Of a stretch of DNA of 64,000 bases, positions 46,940 through 61,400 are shown one piece after another (positions within the stretch are counted from its first letter, which is position 1; each line of letters starts with the position of its first letter). Origin of the DNA: Beaufortia kweichowensis (lineage: Eukaryota; Chordata; Actinopteri; Cypriniformes; Gastromyzontidae); the NCBI GenBank assembly GCA_019155185.1, contig CM032798.1:4725501-4789500 (forward strand), in the 5' to 3' direction. Below the pieces are notes generated by a model that saw only the letters and a program-made list of their open reading frames with translations, was not told the DNA's origin and made no database searches. The position numbers and the translations under genes are program-made.

Positions 46940-47070
46940 TGATATCATTGATTCACCTTCATGTCATTTCAAACCTGTTTGACTTCAGAAATGTCTTGGT
47001 GGTCAATGGGAAGTCAATGGGACCATTGTTGTTTGTTTACCAACGTCCTTTCTGGCTAGTACAGACTGTC
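46940..47070. mobile_element. Angel-like MITE, left half
   Basis: 'ttcatgtcatttcaaacctgtttgactt' and 'ggtcaatgggaagtcaatggg' match the left arm and centre of the family. The ends are gone. Confidence 0.55.
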
Positions 47071-48899
47071 TAATAGTTTGAAATGCTAAAACTATTTACA
47101 GATCCCATCTGGTTGATAAAAGGAGCTAGACATCAGCATGATTTGCTGAGCGTTGACGCAGTTCAGTGTGTCTGTTGTCAGGTCTGTAGAGGTTTAGCCC
47201 GCAGCTCTGCTTGACCTTCGTGTGTATGTGCACTTACAGACACAAACACACACAGCGACACCACCTGTGTTTCATCTGTCCGGAATTCAGTCCGCGTGTC
47301 ATATCCTGTCTGAGCCTCTGTTTGTCTCTGCAGGGACTCCAGACGCAAACATATGGTGTTTATTTATTGGCTAGCAAGATGGGGGATAAAAGTTGAGTTG
47401 GGAAAATAAATAAAGAAGCAGAACTTTTTTGAATAATAATTTTCATATACACAAGAAATTCTGCATCTATGAATCTAAATGCTTGTGGTTTCCAAGGAGC
47501 TGTCTTCTCTGCTCCATGGCAACAAGTTCTAAAGTCTTAACCCACTAAGCTTCTTATGTGTGTATACAGGAGCTGTACTCCTTACAATGTATATCTAAAT
47601 CCTAATTCTTACCTCACCCTGAAAATGACATGCAGATAAACATGGATATCCTCTGCTATCGAGAGGTGTGTGTGTTTTGGTGTGCTATGCAACGTATGTG
47701 TGTTTGTATGTATGCATGTTCTGTTTTTGCAGTCCGTGTGATAAAACTGCATATCAAGCCCTCCGTGTGCCCCATCGGTCTCCTTGGATGAGTGCATTTC
47801 TTTCATCCCAAAATCCTCTTTTTCTCAGCTCTGTCAAACGGGGATTATAAATTGACTTTCACACAGCGTTGAGGAGGTCACTGTCATGCAGATGCTATAA
47901 TCAGGCAATGATGCCTAATCTATGTCTTAATCTGTTTTATGCGGTAGTCTCTTGCCGCCTTGTTCATTTGAAAAGCAGGTGTTAGTAAGTAAGTTTAGCG
48001 TAGGCAGTTGTAATTGAACCAAATCAAGCTCAAACTGTAAATATAAAATCTTTATTAATTAAAATATTTTAAATATAAAGTTAGTTAATTTATTTCATGG
48101 ATTGCTTAGAGGTGAACCTAGCCAAAATTAGAAAAACATCTTGTACCTTTTTAGTTTTAGTACTCTTAAATTCGAAGAATACTTTTTATAATTTCTGAAC
48201 ATGTCTAAGTTTTTACCCATGCATTGTGTGTAATTTTGTGAGGTATTAATCACTACTGCATACAGTATGCCTGTTTAGTGTAATGAAGTTCTAATTGTAT
48301 ATTCAGTCACTGTGGGTGGTTATAACATGGATCTACTTCTGAATTCTTCTACTCATTAAAGCACAAAACATGTTCATCATTATCATACTTCTGACGAATG
48401 GCAGAATTTCATGTTTTTACATCCCATAATATTAGTCAGATTGAAGTTGTTTTGCTGTTTGAAGCATTAAAAGCATCACTGATGGCATGTGAAACTGCAT
48501 TTTAATTTCAAAGCACTGACACCAGAATCTGACATCTTCAAGGATGGTTGAGCTTTTCTGTCTGACGGAAACCATCAGAGGCTGTCATCACAGACCTGCA
48601 TGCTTTAGACGTGTCTTACATTTGTTCAGCAGACCTCGCAGAGTTGTGCCGATCATGGCTCTATCGCCATGGTGACTCAATTTCAGGTGTTTTTAGGTCA
48701 CATCCATGAATTTTGGCACTAGCCCTAGGTGATCGCCATATTTTTTCATAACAAGTCCGATTTTGTGAGTTATAGTCTCATTATCCATGCATGCTTTACA
48801 TGTATACTTAATGTTTTATTCATGCAGACGGTATCCATTGTAATAATTTGGGCAATAGGGAATTCAAAGCAATGATAAAACTAGAGAAATGACGAGTGA
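47071..48899. other. Gene-free sequence
   Basis: No exon recognised. TG/CA-rich low-complexity sequence at 47220-47260 and 47665-47710. Confidence 0.4.
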
Positions 48900-49215
48900 A
48901 CATTAGTGATCTATGACACCCTCGCTGCACAATGCCCGACTGCCAACCTCATTAAAAGATAATTAGCCGTTACTAATGTGGATCAGCCTCCATTTACATG
49001 TGGCAAGATTTAGTAGCCGTTCTGCATTATCTCAATAACACCAATAAGGATTTTATAGAGAGATGCCAGAGCTCATCTTTTCAGTGCTGCTGTACAAATG
49101 GCTTTGTGATTGCTCGTCACCCTTTCAGTCGTTCTCAGTTTTAGGGCCTATTATGTGTGCAATATGCATTAATTATTGTTTGCAAATGATTATGGGCATT
49201 AATCATGGTAATTAT
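48900..49215. other. Candidate conserved noncoding element
   Basis: 'cattaaaagataattagccgttactaatgtgg', then 'gccattaattattgtttgcaaatgattatgggcattaatcatggtaatta' (in pieces across 49160-49216). It is unusually rich in homeodomain cores (TAATTA, CATTAA) plus a forkhead-like TGTTTGC. Confidence 0.35.
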
Positions 49216-52200
49216 TTTTCGATACGGAGATAGATAATGTAAACTTTTGTCATTGTAAAATATTATTGTTTACAGAGCTAAGCTCGTTTTAATTTTCTTG
49301 TTGGAGAATGTGAGTTATTCTCGCTTATGCAGGAGGTTGGCACCATGTTACTATTAGGGTGCTAGGATGTTTTGAGTGGTTTTTACATTTGCTAGGTTGT
49401 GCTATATGATTTTCCAGTCCCAAGATGTAACTCTTGTCTTTCCTTTAATATAAATCTATGAGGTATTTTACAGTACATGGGCACAACCTCCATTAATCTA
49501 ATCTTTATTAACAGTGTGATTGATATTTGTACCATTACCACATATGAAGGTAGACAAACATTCAAACACATACACACACTACATATAGACAGATCACATG
49601 TATTTATATGCATACAAGCAAACGCATTCATCACACGAAATGGCACACGCCCACAGAACATACTGGGCCAGTGACAGTAAGTAGGTGGATGATGAGATAT
49701 CATGGCGCAGAAAGGAGAAGGATGGGTGGTTAGACCGTAGGTACGTTCTTCATCACAAGCGGAGTCCTGTCAGTTCTCGTCTGCAGTTCTCTCCTACCTT
49801 AGCTTCGACATCGCCACAATCCCACCAGCTGCTTTTTTATACCTCCCACACTTTGTCTAGACCTTTCTCTATTCCCCTTAACCTTTAAAGTTATTTATGA
49901 AAGTCATTTTTGCAACATACAATGTGCACACTATTGAGTTCACATCTTGATTTATGTAGTATTTGACTCTAAATATGAAGTCTGGTATACTTTGCAACCT
50001 ATTTGGACCAAAACTGCCACAAAATAGTTCATACAACATTTTGATTTAAGTTAGATTAAGAAAGCATTTGACCATTTTTTTTGTATTTATCAGAATCAGC
50101 AGTGGATTATGGGTTATGGATTCACATCTGTCTTTAATTTGGTCTCCCTCGATTAAGTTTAGACTTGTAATAAAACATAGTTATTATTGCTGTCACTCAA
50201 TGGTGACGTGCTAAAATTGCTCCTGGAAATCTGCTTTTAAGTGTAAATCCATCTGCGCTCATAAGTCAGCTTGGAATGAAACCATGTGTTCCTGTCACAC
50301 ACCTAATGGCCTGATACCAAATCTCATTTACTGTTAATTTAAATGACCTTTCCGCTCAATCAGACATACTTAGATTAGTCATCTCATAAGCAGGGGTGTC
50401 CAAACTCACATTAAATGGAAAGAAAAGACTTGCTGCTGTCAATATTACACATCAGTGAATATGATCATGAGAATATTGCAATGTTTGAAAGCTAAAGATC
50501 AAAGATAGTATCATCAACTAGTAGCCTATTCTCCTAAGATTAAAATGTATTTCTCAGAGGTATTTTTTTTAGCCCAATGGGTTTCATTACGCCTATATTT
50601 CATTTAAGTATCAACTCATTTCTCGTTACACTACCTTGGGACAAATTAAAATAGAAGCATGAGTTTGTTGACATAATGTAGACGTATGGATTGATAAAAT
50701 GTAGATGGCATAGTTGAGAGGAACTTGGTTTTTGGAGGAAATATTTAAGTTAACACTGACAGATTGTTACAGATTGCTCATCTGCACATAATCTCTATCA
50801 GCATCATCAGGGTCCAAAAGCAAACTGTAGTCTCCTTGTTGGCCATTATTACCTATTACCATCCCTCTTAGTCCCACAGCCTTCCTCCAGTGCTCACAGA
50901 GAACATGTGTGGAGATTGTAACCATGTCAACACTAAGTCTCTATAGATTGATCTCTGGAGTGTGCTGTGACAACAATCCATCGAGACACAAAGATGCTGT
51001 ACATGAATACAGTGTGTGTGTGTGCAATAAAAGGGTTAAAAATAGCTTCCTGTGAACAGGAAGACATGCGTCCTGATCCTCTGCAAACATCAGTCTTGAA
51101 TAGCAGAAGGTTTAGTTTTTGCATGCAATGAGAAAATTTAACTGGTCTTATTCATGTAAACAAGACTGAATCACATTTGGCTACATTGGGTTACACAAAC
51201 AAAAGACATTCATCCTAGTTTTTCTTAATTATTGCACCTTCTTATAGTGTGGACACTGTGGCATGTTCATCTAAAAGAACATGCAAAGAAATCTAAAAAT
51301 ATAAACATAATTTTTCTTTTTCATTTTTTTTCTTTTTTATATGAGGTTTATAGTTAAGATAACAGTTTTTTAATAAACGATGAGGCTAATTTTACAGGAA
51401 TTAATAACTATTTTGTGACGTGACTAATTTGCATTTGTACAATGTGAATTGTGCAAATACATATAATTATTATAAAAAAGCAATAATAACCTAACCGTCA
51501 CTGGTGAAACACTGTAGCAGATCATACTAAATGTATGTAAGAGATCATACAAATTTTATTTAAAACATTAGTACATGTTAGTTTTTTCAGTTTGAGATTA
51601 TGTTGGATAGTTAGAACTGGTTACAAATGTGACCAAAGCAAATATTCAGTGCTGTTGTTAGCATTTCATTGGAATAATTATTTTTGTATTAAATAGTTCC
51701 TAAGAGCTACATTATATACTAAAAAAGAGAGCGAGAGGGCGAGAGTGCACTAATGTGTTTAAATCTTGTAAGGGCAGCTTTTTTCCCCTGAGAAACTGCT
51801 AAGGGTGAAAGCCCTTGATTGGGCGAGGCAGTAAGATGCTTCCCAGGATCCACTGCAGGATGGTTGAGTCCCAGGAGACACACTTGACGCCTCATGCAGC
51901 AGCACTGGCCTAATTTAAGTGCTGCCGATTTTAGCTGATCAACCCCAATACACCCAGACTCTTTGATGTTCTTGAAGTAATTTCCCATTTTTTTTCTCTT
52001 TTCTTTCAACTAACTCAATGCATGAAATGTTTTCAAGTTGAATGTAAAGGTTAAAGGAGAAACGTATAGACCGTATCATATTGTACTACAACTGTTGAGT
52101 TTAACTACAACACCATCAGCGACAATATGAGCATGTCCATAAGGATCATGTCAGCAGTAGCAGCACTCTTGTAATTTGTGTGGTAGAAGCACTTACTGTC

Positions 52201-53159
52201 TTCTGGAGTGCATGTGTTTAAATATTAAAACAGGCCTGGCAAACGTTCTTCCATCCTCTTGAAAGTGTGTATCGAAAGTGGCAACGTGCCAGTAGAAATA
52301 TGACTGAGAATACTGATGATATTACTCTGGTATTTATAGTGAGCGGGCTGGAGATGAACATGTGCTGTTATTTGGGAAGGCTGCGGAAGGTTTTGAAGGT
52401 GACCTTTGGAAAGCTTGTCACCCTCATGCCTCTAAAAACTTTTTGATGAAAAGTGGCTTTGATGGCAAAGAACAGACTCTCATCTTTGTATTATAGTGGT
52501 GCTTTCAGAATTTCACAAAAGCTGAGACTTGGAAATATGGCATATTTAAACAAACCCCACTGGAACGGTGTTGTCAGGGTTGAAATGTTATTGCATTTCA
52601 TTCTTTATTTGAAGGATAGTGTAGCTTGAATTGAGAAAGAACTCATGTTCTTACTTTTATTGTTTTTTGACATCCATAAGTGAATTTCTTTAAACAAATA
52701 TTAGAATTGCTGATTGTGATCCCTTTGCTTATAGGATAGACCGATGAATTGCAGAAAATATCTATTTTGTGGCACAGCACATCATTAATGCTCTGTCAGG
52801 TGTCTGTATAACTCAATGTGAAGTGTCATGGCAGAACTGACTACAGAACTGGATAATTCATTGTGAATGATATGTTGTCTCTTAAATAAGAGTCTTATTA
52901 AACATGACAAGCCAAATTAATTTCCCATCCAAGGGGGCTTTTTATGTAATGGGCTTTTCATGGCCTATCATGGAATATAAAAATAAAATTGTTTTAATTT
53001 TAAAACGATAGTTGAGTCCACACCAAAACAATAAAGATTGGTTGGTTGGGATCATTTTTTGAAGATGATGGGCAATAAAACATTGACAGCCAGGCAAAAT
53101 TCATTAGAATTTAGAGCTTGTGCTTAGAATAATACGTGTTGCCATATTGCTTATTGCAA
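49216..53159. other. Gene-free sequence
   Basis: No supported gene. ORFs near 49400-49900 and 51719-52009 lack domain signals. A single 'gtgctaggatgttttgagtgg' stretch near 49360 resembles the minisatellite at 53180. Confidence 0.4.
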
Positions 53160-53176
53160 GTATTTTGTGGCTTGCT

Positions 53177-53325
53177 TAGGTTGCTAGGTGGTTTCTAGGA
53201 TGTCTTGTGTGGTTGCTAGGTGGTTTCTAGGATGTCTTGTGTTGTTGCTAGGTAGTTTCTAGGATGTCTTGTGTGGTTGCTAGGTGGTTTCTAGGATGTT
53301 TTGTGTGGTTGCTAGGTGGTTTCCA
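53177..53325. repeat. 32-bp minisatellite
   Basis: About 4.6 units with consensus 'ggttgctaggtggtttctag' followed by 'gatgtcttgtgt'. Only a few substitutions separate the units. Confidence 0.9.
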
Positions 53326-54121
53326 TTGATACCGATGATATATGTCTAATTGCTAAACTTGACAGTGCACCTTGCGGTGTTGGCACTATGATAAAGAATT
53401 TAGAAAAAATCTCTGTATGAGCAACAGAAATAGTAACTCTTCCCTCAGGGAGTACCAAAAATAAAAACCTATTGAAATATTCTTTACAGAGGTTTTTAAC
53501 AACATGCTAAAAATATCTGTTAATTCGTTTTTCACAACAGGGACATTTGAAGATACCTGAAGTTGTTCTAGCATGTAGAATAATATCATGAATTTTGTAC
53601 TTTGATTGTCTTACACCCTTTTAAAACACAGTTGGAAATGTACCTCCTGTAGTGTAGCAGCATTCATGTATTAACATGATAAAGCCCCAGGGAACAGAAT
53701 CCCATCAATTCTGACAGTTTTTGCTCCACTGGCCCAGTAATCACAGCATTTACCTGATGTGCAACATTCCCAAATGGAAAGATTTACAAGCAAAAATCTG
53801 CTGATTTGTACTCTGTATATCACAATTGAGTATGTGCTCGTCTGATTTTTCAATTCAGCAATATCATTTACTTTAGTGTTTTTGTTTTATTTTAAATACA
53901 AAAAGGAGCTTCTTCGGACAAAAATGATGGCTTGTTTCATTTGATGCTACATTAAGCTGCAAAATCATTTTCTGGTAATCGTGGACAATTTTTCAAGATT
54001 GATGGAACATGATATGGTGACAGCAGAATATTCAATATTCTAAAAAAGATTAAGATTGTTAACCTAAGATTGAGATGTTCCCTGTGGACGCTACACGCTG
54101 AGATGAATTCATTTGCGATTT

Positions 54122-54200
54122 TTCCGAATAGCTCAGTCAGTTAATTAGTCAACCAGCTGAGTCAAGCTCCCGGTAGGACGAAGGTTTCGAAATCGTCTTC
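54122..54200 (+). repeat. tRNA-like relic
   Basis: 'aatagctcagtcagtta' resembles an A box and 'ggtttcgaaatc' a B box, about 45 nt apart. I cannot fold a convincing acceptor stem, so this is at most a decayed tRNA or SINE head. Confidence 0.25.
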
Positions 54201-55459
54201 ATTTACGACAAGAGAGAAGGACACTCAGAGTTTGATCTGTGTCCCACTGTGCTTTTTAATGCCGTTTGAGATCACACGGCAGATATTTCAGACCACATTT
54301 TTATATGCAGAGAGTATCATTATATGTCATACCTGTGCATAATGATTGCATTATAAATCTATTGAGATGAATGCTTTTGGGTAAGACTTATTTATTTAAA
54401 TGTCAGTCTCTATTCAGCACATTTAATTGTTCTAATTTAACAATGCTGACTGTGTAACCCACATACAGTGAAGTGTATGTAAACTGGAGTCTGGAGCTGA
54501 CTGGATACCCTGGCTCCAGACTCTTGATGAAAATCCTGTTTATTTAGTTTATTCCCTTGTAGAGAGAAGTACTGAAACTTAATTTGGCTTCTTCTTAAGC
54601 ATTTGTTGGCAAGTTGTTGGCAAGGACCACTTAACACGCCGGTTTTCAAGGTCACGTCTCATGCGCCATCTAAGCAGCTACATCCACTTAATTTAATATC
54701 GCATGTGACACCATGCTCCATGTGCCTTGTTCAGAAGTTCAGTAGTGCAGAAAAAGCGAAAAACACATTTATGGCAGAAAAGAAAAAGACATACTTTTAC
54801 ATTCATTAACATGACTCTTTTCTCATTTAGGCACCTTGTTGTCAATGTGACTAATGTGTTTGCTGTAGCATGCATAGGAAATACAAACCTGAGGCATCGC
54901 CTAAAACCACAGTTTACTATCAGATATTTTAGTCCTCCTGTAACACTATAGTCTGTATTCTTCTTCTTTATTCTGGACTTATTTAGGTTGGTCTGGCCTG
55001 GTTTTGGGCAGCTGGACAGGCCAGTTGTAACTGGTGGAATCTGTATTTTAGTTCCACATTTTTTTCGTTTGTGGTTCAGGCAACATTTTCTGCTGGTGTC
55101 ATCAGAGTTATTCCAGGTGTGTTTTATGTGCTCAGTGATTTATGGCCTTCATTATATACACTTGATGCAAATTTGCATAGACTTAGTTTATGGCTTTGCA
55201 TTCACCCACTTTGGCAGGAACATCAAGAGCCATCTTTCCCATTCTCCTAAAATCAAAGAGGTTAATTGTCTCATTGTAAAGGATATTTTACTGCGTGTTT
55301 GGTGAGTAAATTTCTCCGTCAGCCATACAAAACTCATGAGTGCTAAACAAAGGCGTCTATTTAAATTAACTGTTGTAATACAATACGACCAAAGCGTTTG
55401 TCCTTTATTAAACTTCAATATTTTTTGAAGGAGTCCATTGCTTATGTCTTGTTACTTAA

Positions 55460-55555
55460 ACTGTATGGCACTAGCAACACCAAGGTCATGGGTTTTAATT
55501 CTCAAAGAACACAAAAGCTGATAATCTACCCAATGCAACTTCAACAGTGCATTTA
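55460..55555 (+). mobile_element. SINE, middle part
   Basis: 'gcaacaccaaggtcatgggttttaattctcaaagaacaca' corresponds to the B-box region and body of the common cyprinid SINE. The GGATAAAAGCG tail is missing. Confidence 0.55.
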
Positions 55556-57439
55556 AAGTATAAACTTCTTCATGTGTTTATACTTCACATCATGTGTTTT
55601 GTATAGCCATGCAGTGACATTTTAAATAAATGGTCCAATGTACAATTTGTGGGACCACCGTTGCCACTCCGCTCTCACAAACCTTTCATCCCAAGTTTTT
55701 ATTTGATTATGCTGACCAAAACCTTGAGCTGAACTACTAAGATTTCTATTGAGCTTGGCCTGTTGTCAAACCATTGTCCGCTTTGCCTTCCTTCATCCAT
55801 CAACATAGGAAACCCCCATTAATAGGCAGATGTTCCATTCTCAAAGACGTGGCTTGAAAACATGAGTGTCGGAACGCAGATCTGAGGCAAGGGGGTGGCA
55901 CGAACGGCGATCGTCACCCATCTTTCCCAGCCTCTGCTATAATGAGCCTGCTTTGGGGTTATACAGCAGCCGTTAGTGGCTCTATTGAACCCTGACAGGG
56001 TGCAGGGCAAGAGCCTGGCGTCAGGGTCAAGGTAACAGCGACCGGGTTGATGAATATGGATGACATTACCCCATCTGCTCCTACTGCAGCATGTAAACAA
56101 ACACAGGCGTGTGAATCAGAGGCGGGCGATGCGTTCCCACAAAATGACTCTTGCGCAATAAGCCATGGCAATGACATGCAACTTTCCCAGCTTTTGGTGA
56201 GCAGATGTTGTTTCAGAAATGGTTTTGTGTTTTATAAGGTTGCTTTGTAATGGGCTTGAAGTCTCTTATCTAGCCACAAATTAGGCTAAAGTACTTCAGA
56301 TTTATGCTTGCATTCTGTTATAGGTCGTGGGGGAAGAATGCGGCAGTCTATAAATTAAATTTCCTCATCTGATATAGCTACAGTTTTGTCCTCTTTCATG
56401 TGTTACACCGATAAAAGTCTCCAAGGGGACTGGCAGCAGACGGCAAATGTCACGTTTGTATAAAGCTAGGTTACAGTACAGCTCTGTGTGAGGATTCTGC
56501 TGGAACATGGCATTTTATAAACGAATCACACCAATTTGCTTGATAATCACGTAACATGTAAATTAGGTTACGTAGAATTAACAACAGAGGACTCCTAGGT
56601 CTTGATTCATTGAATGCCCAAGAGCCAAAAAAAGAAGCCGTTCAAGTCATATTTAATTTATTTACAGAGACCGTGATTGCAGATGGCACTTAATCAAGAT
56701 TTCACAGGAGGCAAAATGGATTATAAACTGTTAAAATTTGTTGAGAAAAAGCCAATCGCTGCACTGTTGTATGGTGACCATAATAAGTATCTTAAGCTCT
56801 TTGCAGTGGGGCGGTCTAACATTGCCTGGTAGATTGGTGTAGTGTTTGTAAGCCCCATGTGGTCCAACTTTAAGCCCCTTCTGTCTGAAATGCCAATCAG
56901 CTGTGCAGAGTTGAATACATTCTGAATTCACGCCAATGAATGGCAGTCTAGAGAGTTTAAAGAGGACTTTTGTTCCCTGATTCTTTCTGCCTCCAACTAG
57001 CAGGTGTAATCCACAGTATGCATATAGTCAAATTAAAATAATCTCAAGATAAGGAGCTTGTTCAAACAATAGCTGTCCAGCTATGATCTTACGGATCTAT
57101 ATTTTCCATCTTTATAACAGTCAAAACAGTATGTGAGTCACATTGACCAAATTTTGAATAATATTGTGTATTGCTGTGTATTGATATGACTGAGTACCTC
57201 TGTGGTTTAAACCTTGTTTGTGTGTTATGTTACTTAAAGTGATATCTGATCATTTGTGTCTAGTATTAGAATAATAATAAAAGGGTGATGATGTAAGATC
57301 TGTGTTAAAAACATCTCTGCATGACTTAATTTACTTGTGTAATGCAGCTAGAGTAATGCCATCTGTTACCTTACATGCTAATACCCTAAACCTCTGTTGA
57401 ATCTTCTGGTTAGCTCTTTGTCCCTGTGTGTTGAGAAAA
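55556..57439. other. Gene-free sequence
   Basis: No supported exon. 55850-56110 is a more GC-rich stretch with antisense ORFs of 72 and 93 residues but no recognisable domain. Confidence 0.35.
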
Positions 57440-57725
57440 GTAGAATCTCTTTGTGAATACCGTAAGTATCCGCTTTTCAATCTCTTCCCTCTTATTGGGG
57501 CCGTAGTTATGAATAATCTTCAGAAATAAATAAATGATGTGGCTCTGTAAATTTAGAAGTGTTTCTCCACTAATTTTCCTCTTTGCCCTTTTAATTTTTC
57601 TAATCTTTCTAATTTTATTGATAATTCCTTGAGATAACGGAGTACCGCCCTGAGAAACTGGCTAGCCTGTTTATTAGATTTGAGAATCTCCGTTGTAAAC
57701 TCATTTATAAGACCTTAAGAACGAG
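57440..57725. other. Candidate conserved noncoding element
   Basis: Non-repetitive block with TTATTGG, 'gaataatcttcag', 'cactaattttcctctttgcccttttaattttt' and 'cgttgtaaactcatttataag'. Proposed on sequence texture only. Confidence 0.25.
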
Positions 57726-58307
57726 AGATCGTTACCAAACTAACACTGTCACTAATATCTGAACAGGAATTTTTAATTCGTAGTGTAGTGGAATGAGATT
57801 TGTAAAATTTCTAACATCCTCAAAACTCGGGTCATATTCATTGATTTTTGGCCAGTTTGCTTGTTCAGAAATGGGGTGAGCAATAGGTGGTAAAAATACT
57901 GTGTGGGTACTTGCATTTGCAGTTATGCAGATAAGTTCAATTAAATCTTATGCAGTTCATCATAAAATTTAATGCTACACAATAAAGGAAATGTAAAAAT
58001 GCTTCTCCCAAAGAGACCATAAATGTACTCTTTTTGCAAATAATATTTCCCAGAGCACCATTTCTCTAGACCCCCTACAAAACACAAATAAACTTAAAAA
58101 GCTTTGTGATGAGATGTCCTAAATCTGCAGACATGGTATTTCCAAATGTGTCCCTCAGTTATATTAATAAAATAAATTGTAGCCACAATGATGAGAGGAA
58201 ACATTCATTTTACAGAAACATGAAGAACTCAAGATTATCTGGCTCTGTATCTTAGTAGTAATTAAATGCTATGTTGTGTAACATGTACAGAATAAAAAGT
58301 CACTGTT

Positions 58308-58452
58308 TAACGGCAGGTGTTTTTATCCAAAGCGGTTTACATGTGTTGCATTGGAGCTGTACATTTTATCCATACTTGCATTCCTTAGAAATCATACCCA
58401 TTAAGATGTAGTAGGTATCATGATCTACTAGCTGAGCTACAAGAACATTCAG
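58308..58452 (-). mobile_element. tRNA-derived SINE, nearly full length
   Basis: Read on the minus strand: 'tgtagctcagctagtagatcatgata' (A box side), 'gggtatgatttct' (B box), 'gcaagtatggataaaatgtac' and tail 'gtaaaccgctttggataaaaacacctgcc'. Same family as at 29735 and 55460. Confidence 0.75.
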
Positions 58453-61400
58453 TCATGTCAAATTATTGAGCTTCTTTCACATTTTGCATTTGCTGGGTGA
58501 AGCGTTGTTCAATATCTTGATCTGAATGTTGATATGGCAAAATGATGCTTAAGGGGTTGAATTGATTTTTTTTTATGCTTTGAAAGGTAATGGTTTCTGC
58601 TACACAAGAGATAGTAAATTAAAAAATAAAGCAAGCATGCTATTTTTGTAGCATGGTTACATTGTTCTTGTGGGCTAAATAAGTGATAGATGAAGCACAA
58701 AGACATAATGTAAACATTTCTGAGTGCCTTAAGGTGTATTGTAAAACATTTATTCAAACTGGTCTAGTGTAGTTCTAGGACAGTAAAAAGAGCTGCTGTC
58801 ATGTAAAATATTCAGTGCTTGAATTCACAATGTAAGATTCCTCAAAAAGAAGATTTCTGTGTTTCACAGGAGAGCTGATCCTTGCCTTTCTCTGCAGATG
58901 TTATAATCATATTTTCTCTAATCCAGGACAGGTGGGATGTGTTCATTGGTTGCATTTGGTTGTTGATTTAATTAATTCATGAGAGAATGACAGGAAACAT
59001 TGTGTATTTCCTGCAGATCCTGGTGATAATCCTTTAATAGTCCTCTCCTGCTGTTTATACACAATGCTAATATTTTTGTTGCTATTTTTTTCAACCACTA
59101 CAGAATTTTTGTTTTGATGATCCAGTAAATTATGACATTGCCCAGCAAACTGTTTTTCAAGCTTTATTTCATAAGAGTAATAGCATTTTGAGCATTTTGA
59201 ACATTCTACCTCTATCCATGGTGCTGAAATGAAAAAAGTTGGTTTGAGCAAAACTATCTTATCTTATACCCCTCTCTGTTTATTTGATATATGATTGCAA
59301 ATTGTATCCATTGAAGTGACTGAATTATCATACATGATGCAATTAAAGCCTTTTAAGGGTCAGATCAGCCAGAAAGGGCTCTTTATGGTGTTAAACACAT
59401 TGAACTGCTTAATATTTAAACAGAATTTTCGCTAGCGTGGGTCCAGTCAATTGGCCCACAAAGGACTATCTCCTTAGAGAGAGGAGGAGATTCCAGGAGA
59501 TGACATCCTTGGACATTAGAAACTGAAATACGGCAGAGTTGTAAGTGTTGTCTCACTTGAGGTCTTGATTAACCTCTCTGGTGCATTAATTATTAAAACA
59601 CAAAGAAAAATGTTTTAATAGTCATTTTGGTAAATAAAAGATAATGGTAAATATTCTGGAGATATTTGATGCATTACCACTTTTGTCAGCCATGTTTAAT
59701 TTATGTTGCTTTTAAAGATTACATACACTTTGTACTTTATAGTAGTTTATATTGAAGTGTTTCTCCAACATTTTGCCTTTATGCATCCACAAGAATCTGA
59801 TTGCTAGCCCTTTTTCTCTTTTAGATTAAAGTGCATTCAGTTGTCTAATACCATAACAGTAGTTTCATTTAAACTATTTGCTTTTTAAAAGGTTCATTAG
59901 CACTACCAGTTCTTGGTCAATTCATCCAATTACTGATTATTCTACTGCAGCTACAATGGCGAAACATTTACTTTGTCCTTAATGCTTGTGTTAATCAGAC
60001 CTCAAGTGTTTTCTTATTTCATTTTCCTGAGTGGAATAACAATAGTGGTGAAGTAATTGATGCAATTTGTGATTTGTGGCTCTGCAATGCACCACTTGTA
60101 CTTATTCCATATGTATGTATATAATGGACCTCCATGGTTCATCTTGGTCAGGATGAAGAAAGCATGAGGCAACGTGCCTCCTCCGTGCACCTATAATTCT
60201 TGTTCTAATGGAGGAAAATTGCAGTCAGGCAGTCTGGAGTTTATAAAGAGAGAAAGAGAGGGAGAGAAGGCAAAAATGAGTGAACATGTGATCATGTTTT
60301 GCTACAGGGGATTAGATTCCCCGACAGGGAAGGAACTGCTAGCTAGTATCAAGCCATCCAATCTGCCTGGCAACCGTTGCTGTAGGTCGCTCTGCTATAT
60401 GTGAGAGAATTTCTTGCTCTGAAAGGATCTTTCCTATCTCACCCCACCCTTTCGTTCCTCATCCATTCTCTGCGTAAAGGGTCATAACCCTGACCCCAAA
60501 CATGGTCACCATTGTGACCCCAAGACAAGAGATTTGCGCTTTCTCTCTTCTTTGTTTTTGGGGAGGAGGGGCACCAATGGTGGCATAGTCATCCATCTCT
60601 AAGAGATTAATGAGACACAAATTGTGTGAGACTCAAAACTTTGGTTTAGCTGAATGATGGTTATTAGTGTTATTAGTCAGTGAGTGAAAACAGACCCTAA
60701 TTTATATTCTGAATTTAGATTTTTCTAATCAGGAATTTAAATTAGACAGAGGAAAACCAAATAAGGATACCATTTATTTTTAAGCCTTTTCAATCTAAGC
60801 CTTATTCAAATTAGGTTCACTTTCCTGTTCTCTATGGCTGGTTCTTGACAACTTTTATGTTAAACTACACAAGCACTTTATTCAGGTTAAACCATTTTCT
60901 TTTTGGAATGCAGAGAGCATGTTTAAATTAGTACACTATGTTGAGCCTGTGAATTGTTTGTGGGGGAAAACTAATGCAGTATTGTTTGCATCTTGAAATA
61001 AGCAGTTGAGATGTTGTTCTTGCATGCGAGTAATGATGTTGATATTGTAAAACAGTAATCATGGATCTCCGTGTATATGTGTGTGGTTGTGTATGCTTTT
61101 GTTTGGGTTTGTGTCAGATATTTGTGTGCTAATCATTTGGAGAGCACAAATGAAGCCCATATGTTTGAAATATAATAAAGTTATGCTTCTGTCTCAAAGA
61201 GAACATCAAGGTTCATACTCACACAGATATTCCACCTGATGTCCACAGGTCCCAAATCTGACACAATACGTCTGTGACATAAGTGTTTTTTTCCTGAAAT
61301 GAAGTCTATATTTTAGACTTTATATTTAAGAGATTTTGTTTCAAGTCATATTTGACACCACTTTAAAAAGAAAACTGCTGTTTGAAGGGTTAGGTATTCC

